Shown here: positions 34,352 to 43,426 of the stretch, in pieces | How the letters are laid out: every line of letters starts with the position of its first letter | How positions within the stretch are numbered: position 1 is the stretch's first letter | The notes under the pieces: model-generated | The model's database searches: none | What the model saw: the letters and a program-made list of their open reading frames with translations, nothing else | What the model was told of the DNA's origin: nothing | Program-made: the position numbers and the translations under genes | From: Cohnella fermenti | Lineage (GTDB): Bacteria > Bacillota > Bacilli > Paenibacillales > Paenibacillaceae | DNA: 64,000 bases | Assembly: GCF_004801405.1 (NCBI RefSeq) | Contig: NZ_SSOB01000013.1 | Location: 62,001 to 126,000 of the forward strand | Direction of reading: 5' to 3'

Positions 34352-34390
34352 AAAAAACGGACAGAGCTCCCGATTCCGGGCCCCTGTCCG
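34352..34390 (-). terminator. Terminator after YebC-family gene
   Basis: CGGACAG...CTGTCCG stem on the minus strand with an inner CCCGG/CGGG part, followed by TTTTTTG. Confidence 0.8.
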
Positions 34391-34422
34391 CCTTGTTCCT
34401 GCCGCTTCGATTCGAATTGACT

Positions 34423-35154
34423 TTAGTCCTCGTCCTCTTCCGGCAGCTCCACGTTGTGGTACACCTGTTGAACGTCCTCCAGGTCGTCGAGCGCGTCGAT
34501 AATCTTCTCGAACGAAGGCAGCGCCTCCTCCGGCAGCTCCACGTAGTTCTGCGGAATCATCGTCAGCTCGGCCACGGTGAATTCCGTGACCCCCATGCTC
34601 TTGATCGCGTCCTGGACCGCGTGGAATTGCTCCGGATCGGCGTACACGACGACCGATTCGTCTTCCTCCACGACATCGCGCACGTCGACGTCCTTGTCGA
34701 GCAGCAGCTCGATGACGTCATCCACCGACTTGCCGGTCAGGCCGATGACGGCCGCGGCATCGAACATATAAGCGACCGAACCGTTGACGCCCATATTGCC
34801 GCCATTCTTGCTGAATGCGGCGCGAACGGAGGCTGCCGTGCGGTTGACATTGTTCGTCAGCGTATCGACGATAATCATCGAGCCGTTCGGGCCGAACCCT
34901 TCGTACCGCAGCTCGACGTAGTTCTCTTCCCCGGACCCCTTCGCCTTGTCCAGAGCGCGGTCGATGATCGCCTTCGGCACGTTGTACGTCTTGGCACGCT
35001 CAAGGACAACCTTAAGCGCGCGATTCGCTTCCGGGTCCGGCTCGCCCTTCTTGGCGGCAACGTAGATCTCGATCCCGAACTTGGCATAAATCTTGCTATT
35101 GCTCGCGTCCTTCGACGCTTTCTTGTTCTTGATGTTGTTCCATTTGCGTCCCAT
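34423..35154 (-). CDS. YebC/PmpR-family (TACO1-like) protein, YeeI type
   Basis: 243 residues. Starts [37 protein letters not shown], the typical opening of the Bacillus YeeI/YeeN branch of the family. Also shows [37 protein letters not shown] and an acidic C-terminus (VELPEEDED). Members act as transcriptional regulators or as ribosome-associated factors easing proline-rich translation. Stand-alone gene with its own promoter and terminator. Confidence 0.92.
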   Translation of the reverse strand: MGRKWNNIKNKKASKDASNSKIYAKFGIEIYVAAKKGEPDPEANRALKVVLERAKTYNVPKAIIDRALDKAKGSGEENYVELRYEGFGPNGSMIIVDTLTNNVNRTAASVRAAFSKNGGNMGVNGSVAYMFDAAAVIGLTGKSVDDVIELLLDKDVDVRDVVEEDESVVVYADPEQFHAVQDAIKSMGVTEFTVAELTMIPQNYVELPEEALPSFEKIIDALDDLEDVQQVYHNVELPEEDED

Positions 35155-35463
35155 GATCCAGTCCTGCTTTCTTAATTATAATAATGCATTATACCAAATG
35201 ACTTATCGCTTAATCCAGTACAAGCTGCCAATCGGGTCCCGACCCGCAAAATCGTATTCGTCATATTCGAGATCACACGTCCTCCAATCGTCCTCGCAGC
35301 GCAACGAAATCCGGAAAATCCGGGCATCTCGCCTTCAGCGTCTCGTGCCCCCTCCCTCCTCCGAATTGTGCTTCCGCCGCAGAGGCGCCTGTACAAGCCG
35401 ATTCGCCTTGAAGAGCGTACGATACACGACAGGCTCGGATTCGCGAATGCGGGAGGGATCGTC
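35155..35463. promoter_or_regulatory. Divergent intergenic region with yebC-family promoter
   Basis: 309 bp between divergent genes. On the minus strand TGGTATAAT (extended -10, 35196-35188) lies ~33 bp before the YebC start. The epimerase side is GC-rich with no clear promoter. No gene seen. Confidence 0.45.
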
Positions 35464-36375
35464 GTGAGAGCGTTCATTACAGGAGGGGCGGGCTTCATCG
35501 GTTCCCATCTGACCGATTATTTGATCCGCAACGGGGCGGAAGTTCATGTGCTCGACAATCTCGTCTCGGGGTTGGAGCGCAATGTCAACCGGGAGGCCAA
35601 GCTGCATATCGGCGACATTCGCGCGGACGAGAGCGCGGAGCTGCTGCTTCGCTGCGCGCCGGACTGCGTCTTCCACCTGGCTGCCCAGATCGGCGTCGGG
35701 CCCTCCCTCCTGTCCCCTTCCGCGGACGCCGACACCAATGTCGTCGGAACGCTCAGGCTTCTCGAAGCGTGCCGCAGCGCCGGAGCGGGCAAGCTCGTCT
35801 TCTCTTCGTCGTCGGCCGTCTACGGCGATCTGCCGCACGAACGAATCTCGGAGGAATCGCCGCCCGCTCCGCTCTCCTTCTACGGACTGTCCAAGGACAC
35901 GGCAGAGCGCTACATCCGACTCTACTCGCGGCTGACCGGGCTGAATTACACGATCCTGCGCTACGGCAACGTGTACGGTCCCCGGCAGCGTGCCGTCGGC
36001 GAAGGCGGCGTGGTGGCGATTTTCCTCGATCGGCTGCAGCGCGATCTGCCGCTTGTCGTTCACGGCGACGGCGAGCAGACGCGGGACTTCGTCTACGTCC
36101 GCGACGTCGTCCGGGCTAACGCTGCGGCCGTGCGTCTGGGAGACAAACAAATAATCAACATCGGCACAGGGAGGAAAACATCGATTCGGCAGCTCGCCGC
36201 CCTGCTCTCGGCTGTTCACGGTTCGCCGGCGGCCATAGAGCGGACGGAGAGTCGCAGCGGAGACATTCGGAACAGTTGCCTGAACCCTGCCAAGGCCGCT
36301 CGGCTCCTCGGCTGGGAAGCCGAGTTTGCTCTGGCTCGGGGATTGGCAGAAACGCATCGGGCTTTGCTTAATTGA
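35464..36375 (+). CDS. NAD-dependent epimerase/dehydratase (UDP-glucose 4-epimerase-like)
   Basis: 303-residue extended SDR. Starts at GTG 35464 with GGGAGGG upstream, directly before the Rossmann motif FITGGAGFIGSHL. Then DIRADESAELLL, HLAAQIGVGPSLLSP, catalytic SSSAVYGD...YGLSKDTAERYI (Tyr/Lys) and LRYGNVYGPRQ. Likely interconverts UDP-hexoses for cell-surface polysaccharide. No glycosyltransferase cluster around it. The frame continues back to 35368 without a ribosome site. Confidence 0.9.
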   Translation: MRAFITGGAGFIGSHLTDYLIRNGAEVHVLDNLVSGLERNVNREAKLHIGDIRADESAELLLRCAPDCVFHLAAQIGVGPSLLSPSADADTNVVGTLRLLEACRSAGAGKLVFSSSSAVYGDLPHERISEESPPAPLSFYGLSKDTAERYIRLYSRLTGLNYTILRYGNVYGPRQRAVGEGGVVAIFLDRLQRDLPLVVHGDGEQTRDFVYVRDVVRANAAAVRLGDKQIINIGTGRKTSIRQLAALLSAVHGSPAAIERTESRSGDIRNSCLNPAKAARLLGWEAEFALARGLAETHRALLN

Positions 36376-36432
36376 CGTAATATTATTTATGTAAACTTTA
36401 TGTCATTAATTATTATCATTAATTATTATCGT

Positions 36433-36477
36433 CAGCGGCAGTCCGGGCTGTGCCGTACAGCAGGACTGCCGCTGTTT
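36433..36477 (+). terminator. Terminator after epimerase
   Basis: CAGCGGCAGTCC pairs with GGACTGCCGCTG, followed by TTTGATT. Just upstream (36395-36431) are two copies of ATTAATTATTATC. Confidence 0.75.
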
Positions 36478-36509
36478 GATTGATACAAGCTTCCCTTTCC
36501 TGGAGCCGA

Positions 36510-36971
36510 TTACGTTGTCGCCCCTGCAGTTGCGTAGCCGTTAAAGACGACCGGTCCTCTGAGCGTCGCTCCTCCCTCCGATGCCTCAATAAACATCGAA
36601 TAGCGAATCTGCCCGGCCAGTACATCGGCTTCCGGCGGGAAGTCGCCCGCATTGACGCTGATCGGCGAGAACGCGCCAACGCCGTTCGTCGACAGCACTT
36701 CGGACAGGATAACGACTCCGGTTCCTGCCGTACCGTTGGAATTGCGTTCCACCGTGATCGTAATATCGATAAAGATGCCCGAGTCGACCATCTCGATACC
36801 GACCGTGCCGCTCAAGGCCGCCCGTACGTTGGCCGCATTGCCTGTCGGAATGGCGCCGATCACCTGCAGCCCCAAATCCCCGATGAAGAGGGGAGTCGTC
36901 GTCAAGGCATCGGCTCCCGCGCTGTTGCTCCGATGAATGGACAATCTTCCGTCCAGAAATTGAATCGACAT
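36510..36971 (-). CDS. hypothetical protein, possible spore-surface (BclA C-terminus-like) domain
   Basis: 153 residues; ATG 36971 with perfect GGAGGTGAT at 7-8 bases. Beta-rich, acidic, no signal peptide: GTVGIEMVDSGIFIDITITVERNSNGTAGTGVVILSE alternates strands and turns. It resembles the compact jelly-roll domains of spore coat or exosporium proteins, but I cannot assign a family firmly. Next to a germinant-receptor operon on the same strand, which fits a sporulation role. Confidence 0.65.
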   Translation of the reverse strand: MSIQFLDGRLSIHRSNSAGADALTTTPLFIGDLGLQVIGAIPTGNAANVRAALSGTVGIEMVDSGIFIDITITVERNSNGTAGTGVVILSEVLSTNGVGAFSPISVNAGDFPPEADVLAGQIRYSMFIEASEGGATLRGPVVFNGYATAGATT

Positions 36972-37133
36972 CGTGTAATCACCTCCCATCGCTGAATAAC
37001 AGCATATTCGTACAAGTCGCAGCTTGTACCGTGGAAAGTGTCACTTTGTCAAGCACATCGTTAGCCGCCGAACAACTCGCCCTGCGCGCTCGCCCGAACC
37101 GCGCTTCCGCATCTGCGATTCGGACGAGATCGG

Positions 37134-38285
37134 CTATTGCACCCGCCCCTTCAGCTTGCCGATATTGCGAATATGGACCGTAACGTTGACATTCCGAAGC
37201 GACTCCTTTGTTAAGATAAACCCTTTTTTGTCCGACAGGCTCTTGAACACACGAGGATGCGTGCGATACAGCGTCTGGCGCAGGCCGAACGGGTCGCACC
37301 CTTGCTCCGCTCCCTTGCGGAACGTCATCTCGATCTCTTCCTTTATGACCTTCGCCGTCTCCCGTTCAATGTCGGCCACGGAGCGGTTCTCGAAGATCTC
37401 GTAGATGAAGCCCGCCGCCTTCACGCGAATATCGAAGCGCACGTCGCCTCCCTCGAGAACGGGAGTCGCCTTATATTCCGGACGCATGACGTTGACGACC
37501 GCAAGCGGCTTCCCTGCCGCGGGCACCCGAAGCGGGATGCCCTCCAGCCCCTTCTCCTTCCATCTCATCCCCACGGCGTCGACATCGGGAAGCCAGGCGG
37601 TCATCTTCCCCTTCCGGAAGAAGTAAGACCCCGACACGCGGAACATCTTCTTGGGCTTCTCGTCTTCGGTCCAGCTCTTCTGCTCCAGCTCCACCGAGGG
37701 CATCCATGCCGCGTCTCCGGGCTCGCTGACGAGCGAGACGAACCGGTTGCCGGTCATCGGGAGCGTAAAGAACCGTTCCGAGACGGCCTGGGAGCCGTTG
37801 TAGGCCAGCGTGTCCAATGGCGACAGATCCAGGAGCGACGGCTCCGACAGAATGTCGTCCAGGTTCTCCTTCGTCCCGAAGAGGTAGATGTTATACCGGA
37901 TCTCGCGATTCCGGTTGATCGAATTGGCCGGCTGGGAGCTGCTCTCGCGCAGAATCCGATCCGTCAGGAAGATGACCTTCACATGGCCCCAGAACATCCG
38001 GAGCTGCGACGTCTCGGAGACGGACGTGAACGCCCGTGACAGCGTATCCCCTTCTCCGTGTCCGACCCAGATCGGAATTTTCCTGCCAACATTCGGATTC
38101 TCCGTCTTGGCAACGCTGTTGAAGTTGAGAATCTGCAGGTACACCTTGTATTTGTTGTCCGCGTAATCCAGACCGATCGCCGTGACGTAAGCCATGTTCT
38201 GCACATCGTGCGAATTCGAGCACCCCGGCAGCAGCACGAGCGCCGCAAGAAGGGCGAGCGCGCCGAATCTCCTTCGCAGCTTCAT
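37134..38285 (-). CDS. germinant receptor C subunit, Ger(x)C family lipoprotein
   Basis: 383 residues. Lipoprotein signal with LLPGCSNSHDVQNMAYVTAIGLDY, the standard GerC opening. The C-terminal third (VKAAGFIYEIFENRSVADIERETAKVIKEEIEMTFRKGAEQGCDPFGL) is the conserved GerAC-like domain. ATG 38285 overlaps the GerA-type stop by 4 bp. Located in the inner spore membrane as part of a nutrient receptor. Confidence 0.93.
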   Translation of the reverse strand: MKLRRRFGALALLAALVLLPGCSNSHDVQNMAYVTAIGLDYADNKYKVYLQILNFNSVAKTENPNVGRKIPIWVGHGEGDTLSRAFTSVSETSQLRMFWGHVKVIFLTDRILRESSSQPANSINRNREIRYNIYLFGTKENLDDILSEPSLLDLSPLDTLAYNGSQAVSERFFTLPMTGNRFVSLVSEPGDAAWMPSVELEQKSWTEDEKPKKMFRVSGSYFFRKGKMTAWLPDVDAVGMRWKEKGLEGIPLRVPAAGKPLAVVNVMRPEYKATPVLEGGDVRFDIRVKAAGFIYEIFENRSVADIERETAKVIKEEIEMTFRKGAEQGCDPFGLRQTLYRTHPRVFKSLSDKKGFILTKESLRNVNVTVHIRNIGKLKGRVQ

Positions 38286-39763
38286 TCCCCTTCCGCTCCT
38301 TGCCGGTCCTTGTCGATCGGATGGAGCACCGTCGGCCTGTTCTTCATCCAAGCCCACGGCAGCTTCAAGTTCGCCTGAACAATATCCTTGACCGAGAGCG
38401 GCGAGGTAGGCGACAGATAGGAGACGCCGAACGACTTCTGGGTCGCCAGATAGGCGGTCAACAGCACGATGCCCAGAATGACGCCGTACATGCCGGCGAA
38501 TGAAGCGAGCGCGAACATGAAGAGGCGCAGGATGCTGACAATCGTGCTGAGCGACTGGTTGACGAGCGTAATGCTGCAGACGGCCGTGATCGCCCCGACC
38601 ACGACGACGGACGGCGAGACGAGTCCGGCGCGGATCGCGGAATCGCCGATGATAAGCCCGCCGATGGAGGTCAGCGTCTGTCCGATCGCGGAAGGAAGCC
38701 GGATGCCCGCCTCCCGGAAGATCTCGATGAGCATGATCAGAATGAACATCTCCATCTGGGCGGACAAGGGCAAGCCGAGCCTTGCGACGGAGATCGTCGC
38801 CATAAGCCGGAACGGAATCTGATCCTGATGGAACGCCATCAGGGCAACCCAGATTGCCGGGAGGAAGATCGACAGGAATAAGCTGAAAATACGGATGATG
38901 CGGGCGAACGAGACATAGGCGTAATTAAAGTGGATGTCCTCGGGAGACTTCATGATGAACGCCAGGCCAGCCGGCCCGATCAGCACCATGGGATTGCCGT
39001 CCACGATAAGCACGAAGCGGCCGGCGAGCAGGCTTGACACCGCCATGTCCGGGCGGCCGCTGAAGGCGAGCAGCGGCATCAGCTTAAAGCTGGAGCCGAC
39101 CAGCCGCTCCTCGATCTGCCCGATGGAATAAAGGCCGTCCACCTCGAAGCTCTCAAGCCTTCGCCGCACTTCCTGCCGTATCTGCGGATTCAGAATGTCA
39201 TGGAAGTAGAGCAGCGCCACCTTCGTTCGTGTCCTCGCTCCGATCACGTACTTCTCGACGCGAAGCGACTCGCTGCGGATTCGCTTGCGGATCAAGGCGA
39301 TGTTGACGGAGAGGTCCTCGATGAAGCAATCCTTCGGTCCCTTGATGGAGATCTCGGTGCTCGATTCGAACGGATTCCGCGACGGCCGCTGCGGATATTC
39401 CAGCAGGCAGAACGTTCCCTCGCTGCGGAAGAACAGCAGCAAGGCCCCTTCGAAGATCGCTTCGCACAATTGCTCCTTGGACAGCTCGGAGTGTTCGCCC
39501 ATCACGGGCAGCACGCCCGCCAGCGCCTTGCCGACATCCGCGAACGAGCCCGCGCTGTCGTACTGGCGGCGAAGCTCGGGAATGACGACTTCGCTGATCA
39601 GGCGGCTGTCGCACAATCCGTCCGCATAGAGGAGAAGCGCCCGGTTGTCTCCGTTGTCTCCGAAGGAGCAGCTCTGGAACACGACATCGGCGCTTCCGGA
39701 GAACAGTTCGCCGAGCTCCTCCTCGGTCCAGCTCCGCTTCGCGCAAGATTCGCCTCTGCTCAT
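38282..39763 (-). CDS. germinant receptor A subunit, GerA family
   Basis: 493 residues from ATG 39763, overlapping the GerB-type stop (ATGA), with AGGAGGGGG upstream. A hydrophilic N-terminal half (~1-250) includes STEISIKGPKDCFIEDLSVNIALIRKRI, the hallmark GerA motif. It is followed by about five transmembrane helices, IRLPSAIGQTLTSIGGLIIGDSAIRAGLVSP and a C-terminal PWAWMKNRPTVLHPIDKDR tail. A longer frame back to 40819 merely overlaps the B gene. Confidence 0.95.
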   Translation of the reverse strand: MSRGESCAKRSWTEEELGELFSGSADVVFQSCSFGDNGDNRALLLYADGLCDSRLISEVVIPELRRQYDSAGSFADVGKALAGVLPVMGEHSELSKEQLCEAIFEGALLLFFRSEGTFCLLEYPQRPSRNPFESSTEISIKGPKDCFIEDLSVNIALIRKRIRSESLRVEKYVIGARTRTKVALLYFHDILNPQIRQEVRRRLESFEVDGLYSIGQIEERLVGSSFKLMPLLAFSGRPDMAVSSLLAGRFVLIVDGNPMVLIGPAGLAFIMKSPEDIHFNYAYVSFARIIRIFSLFLSIFLPAIWVALMAFHQDQIPFRLMATISVARLGLPLSAQMEMFILIMLIEIFREAGIRLPSAIGQTLTSIGGLIIGDSAIRAGLVSPSVVVVGAITAVCSITLVNQSLSTIVSILRLFMFALASFAGMYGVILGIVLLTAYLATQKSFGVSYLSPTSPLSVKDIVQANLKLPWAWMKNRPTVLHPIDKDRQGAEGE

Positions 39764-40854
39764 AAACTCTTCCCCCTCCTCGACGGCCTCCGGATCGCGG
39801 CCACGGCCATCCATACGAACGACAGCAGGAACAGCACCGTGAACGAGATCGGCATGTAATAGTCGTACATCCACAGGTAGAAGTCGTATTCGTTGATCGG
39901 CGACCGGATGACGACAATGTAGCTCAGCATAATGCCGACGATCGTCCAGCCCCGCGCGCGGGCGCTCTTGAGCGGCAGCAGATCGACGAGCAGGAACAGC
40001 GCCAGGCTGACGCGTACGCCAGCTCCCGACAGCCATTGGAAGATGGACAGGAAGTCCAAGTGCTCGATGTATTGCCCGATGCGAAGCAGCCTCCATTGCT
40101 CGTAAGGAGATTCCATCTGGAGCGCGGCTTCCTTCGGGCCGAATTCGGCGATGCCGCCGATGATCGGTCCCAGCATAATTCCTACCAGGAACAAGCCGAA
40201 CGCAAGCATCTGCCATACCTTCACCTTGGCCGAGATATGGTGCTGGAGCAGAACGAAGAGCAGCAGCTCCACGAAGCCCGCCTCGGCGTAGACGACTCCA
40301 TCCCATACCGGCTGCCAGCCGTTCTCGAGAATAGGCAGCAGGAGCTTGTAGTCCTTCTGCGACGTGTTGCCGATGCCGACAAGCATCCCGAGCGCAATGA
40401 CAACGGGCAGCAGGATGCCGGACGTGATGGCGATGATCCGCAGGCCCCAGATCGCGAGCAATGCCGTCAGTGTCACCAGGCAGAGGACAAGCAGCAGTTC
40501 CGGACTGTCCGGCATATAATTCGTCACGTGCCAGCTCGCCGTATGAACGATTGTCATGCCCGCGATCAGGTACAATTGCGCGCAGACGGGAGCGACCAGC
40601 AGCCAGGAGACGGCCGGCATCGTGGCGGAACGCAGCCATTGCCTCCACGGCTTCATGCCGGACATCCGCATAATGGCAACGACCATCAGACTCCATACGA
40701 GGAAGAGAACGCCTGCGACAGACACGGTGATCCACGAATCGCGTCCGGAGGAATCGAGAATCATCGGGTTGACGATCACATGATCCGACAAGCCGTTCAT
40801 GAGCGCCATCATCGTGCAAGCCTGCAGGAACGTGATCTTCCGCTCTTCCGACAT
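39760..40854 (-). CDS. germinant receptor B subunit (spore germination permease)
   Basis: 364 residues, ten predicted transmembrane segments of the amino acid/polyamine/cation superfamily. Begins MSEERKITFLQACTMMALMNGLSDHVIVNP and ends in a basic RRPSRRGKSL tail, as GerB/GerKB proteins do. First gene of a B-A-C operon with overlapping stops and starts throughout. Germinant unknown. Confidence 0.92.
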   Translation of the reverse strand: MSEERKITFLQACTMMALMNGLSDHVIVNPMILDSSGRDSWITVSVAGVLFLVWSLMVVAIMRMSGMKPWRQWLRSATMPAVSWLLVAPVCAQLYLIAGMTIVHTASWHVTNYMPDSPELLLVLCLVTLTALLAIWGLRIIAITSGILLPVVIALGMLVGIGNTSQKDYKLLLPILENGWQPVWDGVVYAEAGFVELLLFVLLQHHISAKVKVWQMLAFGLFLVGIMLGPIIGGIAEFGPKEAALQMESPYEQWRLLRIGQYIEHLDFLSIFQWLSGAGVRVSLALFLLVDLLPLKSARARGWTIVGIMLSYIVVIRSPINEYDFYLWMYDYYMPISFTVLFLLSFVWMAVAAIRRPSRRGKSL

Positions 40855-41000
40855 CTTCCCGGCGGCCTCCCTCCTAATCGCGACCGAACGGCCGGCAAGC
40901 TTGACGAGTTTTCACATGCCTATTGTCGTCGTCGCCATTTTTTTCTATTCACGGTTCCCCCTTCCGCCTGAAGTCCGGCGCGACATCCTGCGAAGCGAAA

Positions 41001-41030
41001 TTGACAAAACGATTCCGGAAGCGATATTAT
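41001..41030 (+). promoter_or_regulatory. greA promoter
   Basis: TTGACA at 41001-41006 and TATTAT at 41025-41030 with an 18-bp spacer, about 70 bp before the greA start. Confidence 0.7.
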
Positions 41031-41098
41031 TAAATCTTACGGTATGGCTGAACGGATGCTTATCGAAGGCGTATAGCGATAGTGAAGGAGAGGTTCTC

Positions 41099-41566
41099 AT
41101 GTCCAACGACGAAGTCATGCTGACCCCGGAAGGCAAGCTGATGCTCGAGCAGGAGCTGGAAGAGCTCAAGACGGTTAAGCGGAAGGAACTGGCCGCCCGG
41201 ATCAAGATGGCGATCAGCTACGGAGATCTGAAGGAGAACAGCGAGTATCACTCGGCGAAGGAAGATCAAGCGTTCATGGAGACGCGTATCCTGACGATCG
41301 AAGGCATGCTCCGCAAGGCTCGCATCGTCCAGTCGAAGAGCGACAACAAGATCCAGGTCGGAACGACGGTCGTGCTGCTCGACGTGGAGATGAACGAGAA
41401 TGTCGAATACAAGGTCGTCGGAGCCGCGGAAGCGGACGTGCTGGCGAACAAGATCTCGTACGAGAGCCCGATGGGCGTCGCGCTGATCGGCAAGACCTCC
41501 GGCGACAAGGTCGTCGTGAACGCTCCGATGGGCGATATCGAATACAAGGTGCTGGAGATCAAGTGA
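41099..41566 (+). CDS. greA: transcription elongation factor GreA
   Basis: 155 residues; stimulates RNA polymerase to cleave backtracked transcripts. N-terminal coiled coil (MLTPEGKLMLEQELEELKTVKRKELAARIKMA) with the acidic tip GDLKENSEYHSAKEDQAFMETRI, then the FKBP-like C-terminal domain with YKVVGAAEADVLANKISYESPMGVALIGK. ATG 41099 follows AAGGAGAGG. Single-gene unit with promoter and terminator. Confidence 0.96.
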   Translation: MSNDEVMLTPEGKLMLEQELEELKTVKRKELAARIKMAISYGDLKENSEYHSAKEDQAFMETRILTIEGMLRKARIVQSKSDNKIQVGTTVVLLDVEMNENVEYKVVGAAEADVLANKISYESPMGVALIGKTSGDKVVVNAPMGDIEYKVLEIK

Positions 41567-41603
41567 TTCCAATCCATCACCTGGGGAATAGGATTTCAAA
41601 TCA

Positions 41604-41649
41604 GAAGAACCGTCCGGGCCAGCTTTAATCTCCCCGGACGGTTCTTTTG
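41604..41649 (+). terminator. Terminator after greA
   Basis: AGAACCGTCCGGG pairs with CCCGGACGGTTCT, followed by TTTGTTT. Confidence 0.9.
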
Positions 41650-41685
41650 TTTGGGCAACGAGCCGATTTTTACAGATTTTCTTTT

Positions 41686-42607
41686 CTACAGATTTTCTTT
41701 ATAGAAGGCATTAAGCTTCTCAACGGCTTGTCCAACGGGCTCCGGCTGGTCGTACAGATCGTAGTGGCTTACATTCTCAAGAACGAACAAGTCCTTCTTC
41801 GCGGATGCCGCTCTGCGGTACAATTCATGACCATCCTTGTACGAACCGAATGCCCCTTGCTTGTCGCCTACAATGATCTGCAGCGGTTGAGTCAGCAGCT
41901 CTTCCGCCAGATGGAAAGCATCAAACCCCAATACCGAATCCAAACTTGTAAACTTCAATTTATTGGGAGAGTTCGAGCTCTGCCCTCTCGGCGTGGTGTA
42001 ATAATCGACGGCTTCCACAATATCGATATCCGTTATTCCCGCCTTCTCTCTCTCCGCTTGACTGCAAGGAATCCAATTGACCATCATCGGCTCCGCTCCG
42101 CGGGCTTCCGCCGTTCGCTGTTGGCCGATGGCCTCCAGGGCCCTGATCGGATCGGCGCTCTCGCGCTGCACACGTCCTATATTGGCTCCGACAACCGTTC
42201 CCACCGCCCGAATTCGGCGCTCTGTCATGGCGGCATTTACAGCATAACCGCCCCCGGCACATACGCCCAATACCCCGATGCGGTTCTCATCCACAAAGTC
42301 CAGGGCAGTCAGATAATCGACGGCACAACGGATATCTTCAACGCGTGCAGCCGGCGCTTCCGCATATCGAGGTTCGCCTTCGCTCTCGCCTTGGTAAGAC
42401 GCATCAAATACAATCGTCACATAGCCAAGCTCGGCAAGCTTCTCGGCATAAATGCCGGCGGTTTGTTCTTTGCAACTGCTGCCAGGATGAACGCACACGA
42501 TGGCCGGATTATGCTTTTCATTTTCCGCATTTCGGGGCACATTTTAGAATACCTGCAACCATAAGCTCATGCGCCTTGAATTTGACTTCTTTTTTATTCA
42601 CTGACAT
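41686..42607 (-). pseudogene. alpha/beta hydrolase (YcjY/dienelactone-hydrolase-like), frameshifted near the 5' end
   Basis: A strong start (AGGAGG then ATG 42607) opens MSVNKKEVKFKAHELMVAGILK, which then runs out of frame and stops ~8 codons later. The rest of the protein continues in the next frame from GTG 42540 (VPRNAENEKHNPAIVCVHPGSS) for 284 codons. One extra base in the AAAAT tract at ~42541-42545 explains it. The body has the hydrolase fold with nucleophile motif GVCAGGG (Cys, as in dienelactone hydrolases), AVDYL and a C-terminal catalytic His in NVSHYDLYDQ. AT-richer than its neighbours and divergent from a TetR gene. A sequencing error or a functional restart at 42540 is not excluded. 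Confidence 0.75.
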
Positions 42608-42641
42608 AAAGAGCCTCCTGTTATTTCATGATTATACTCTT

Positions 42642-42659
42642 GAGAGTTTTATTACTCTC
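42642..42659. promoter_or_regulatory. Inverted repeat, likely TetR operator
   Basis: GAGAGT-N6-ACTCTC, extended by ATAC/GTAT on its flanks, between the divergent hydrolase and TetR genes and just upstream of the hydrolase start. Confidence 0.55.
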
Positions 42660-42771
42660 GTGTATATTTACGTTATAAGATTGCTTATCTGACTTCAAGG
42701 GACAGATTTTGATTTCCATGTAGTACTATACATTTGTTGAAGTTTGGGTAGTAACAGAAAGGGATTGTACC

Positions 42772-43329
42772 ATGAGCAACCAAACGGACCGCAGAATTGT
42801 AAAATCGCAGAACGCCATCAAGTCGGCTTTTCTGCTTATGTTGCTTGAGGATGGATTCGACAAAATCACCGTAAAATCCATTACGGAGAGAGCCGACATC
42901 AGCCGCAAAACCTTTTATCTGCATTATGTCGACAAATACGATTTGCTGGATTCCATCGTGAATAAGCAATTGGAGGAATTGGGCGTCATATGCGAACAGA
43001 AAAAAGAGAAGGGCTTTATTGAAGGCACCGTGATCTGGTTCCATTATTTCGCGGAGCATCAAGCTTTCTTTGCAGCTTTGTTCGGAAGTGACAGCACGGT
43101 TTCTTTTCGCAAGCAGCTTCTGCAATTCATCATGCACCAACTCAGCCTCAAGCTTCATCGAATCCGTCCGGAAAAGGATGCCGAAGTTATTTTGAAATTT
43201 TTGGGCATGGCGGTTTTGGGCATTGTGGAATCCTTTGTCTTGCGTCAATTAACCGCCGGCACGGAAGATATAGCAAGGCAAGTAGGGGAATTGCTGGAGC
43301 AAAATATCGCCAATGCCTCTGTGGAATAA
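42772..43329 (+). CDS. TetR-family transcriptional regulator
   Basis: 185 residues; ATG 42772 with AGAAAGGG upstream. The N-terminal HTH is typical: IVKSQNAIKSAFLLMLLEDGFDKITVKSITERADISRKTFYLHYVDKYDLLDSIV. The C-terminal ligand/dimer domain resembles the DhaS/TetR_C_8-type group. Divergent from the frameshifted hydrolase, which it probably represses. The pair is clearly AT-richer than the flanking genes, suggesting acquisition by transfer. Confidence 0.9.
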   Translation: MSNQTDRRIVKSQNAIKSAFLLMLLEDGFDKITVKSITERADISRKTFYLHYVDKYDLLDSIVNKQLEELGVICEQKKEKGFIEGTVIWFHYFAEHQAFFAALFGSDSTVSFRKQLLQFIMHQLSLKLHRIRPEKDAEVILKFLGMAVLGIVESFVLRQLTAGTEDIARQVGELLEQNIANASVE

Positions 43330-43426
43330 TGCCTCCGTGGAATAATAGATGACCCCTCGCGGGGTCTTCGTCTTTAACCGGATTGACGGGATACCTCCGT
43401 CCGTGCCAAGCTGCGCTCGGCGCAAG

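Noticed and set aside
38282..40819. 845-residue version of the GerA-type gene
   Set aside because: The N-terminal half overlaps the GerB-type gene in another frame; ATG 39763 has a strong ribosome site and gives the normal family length.
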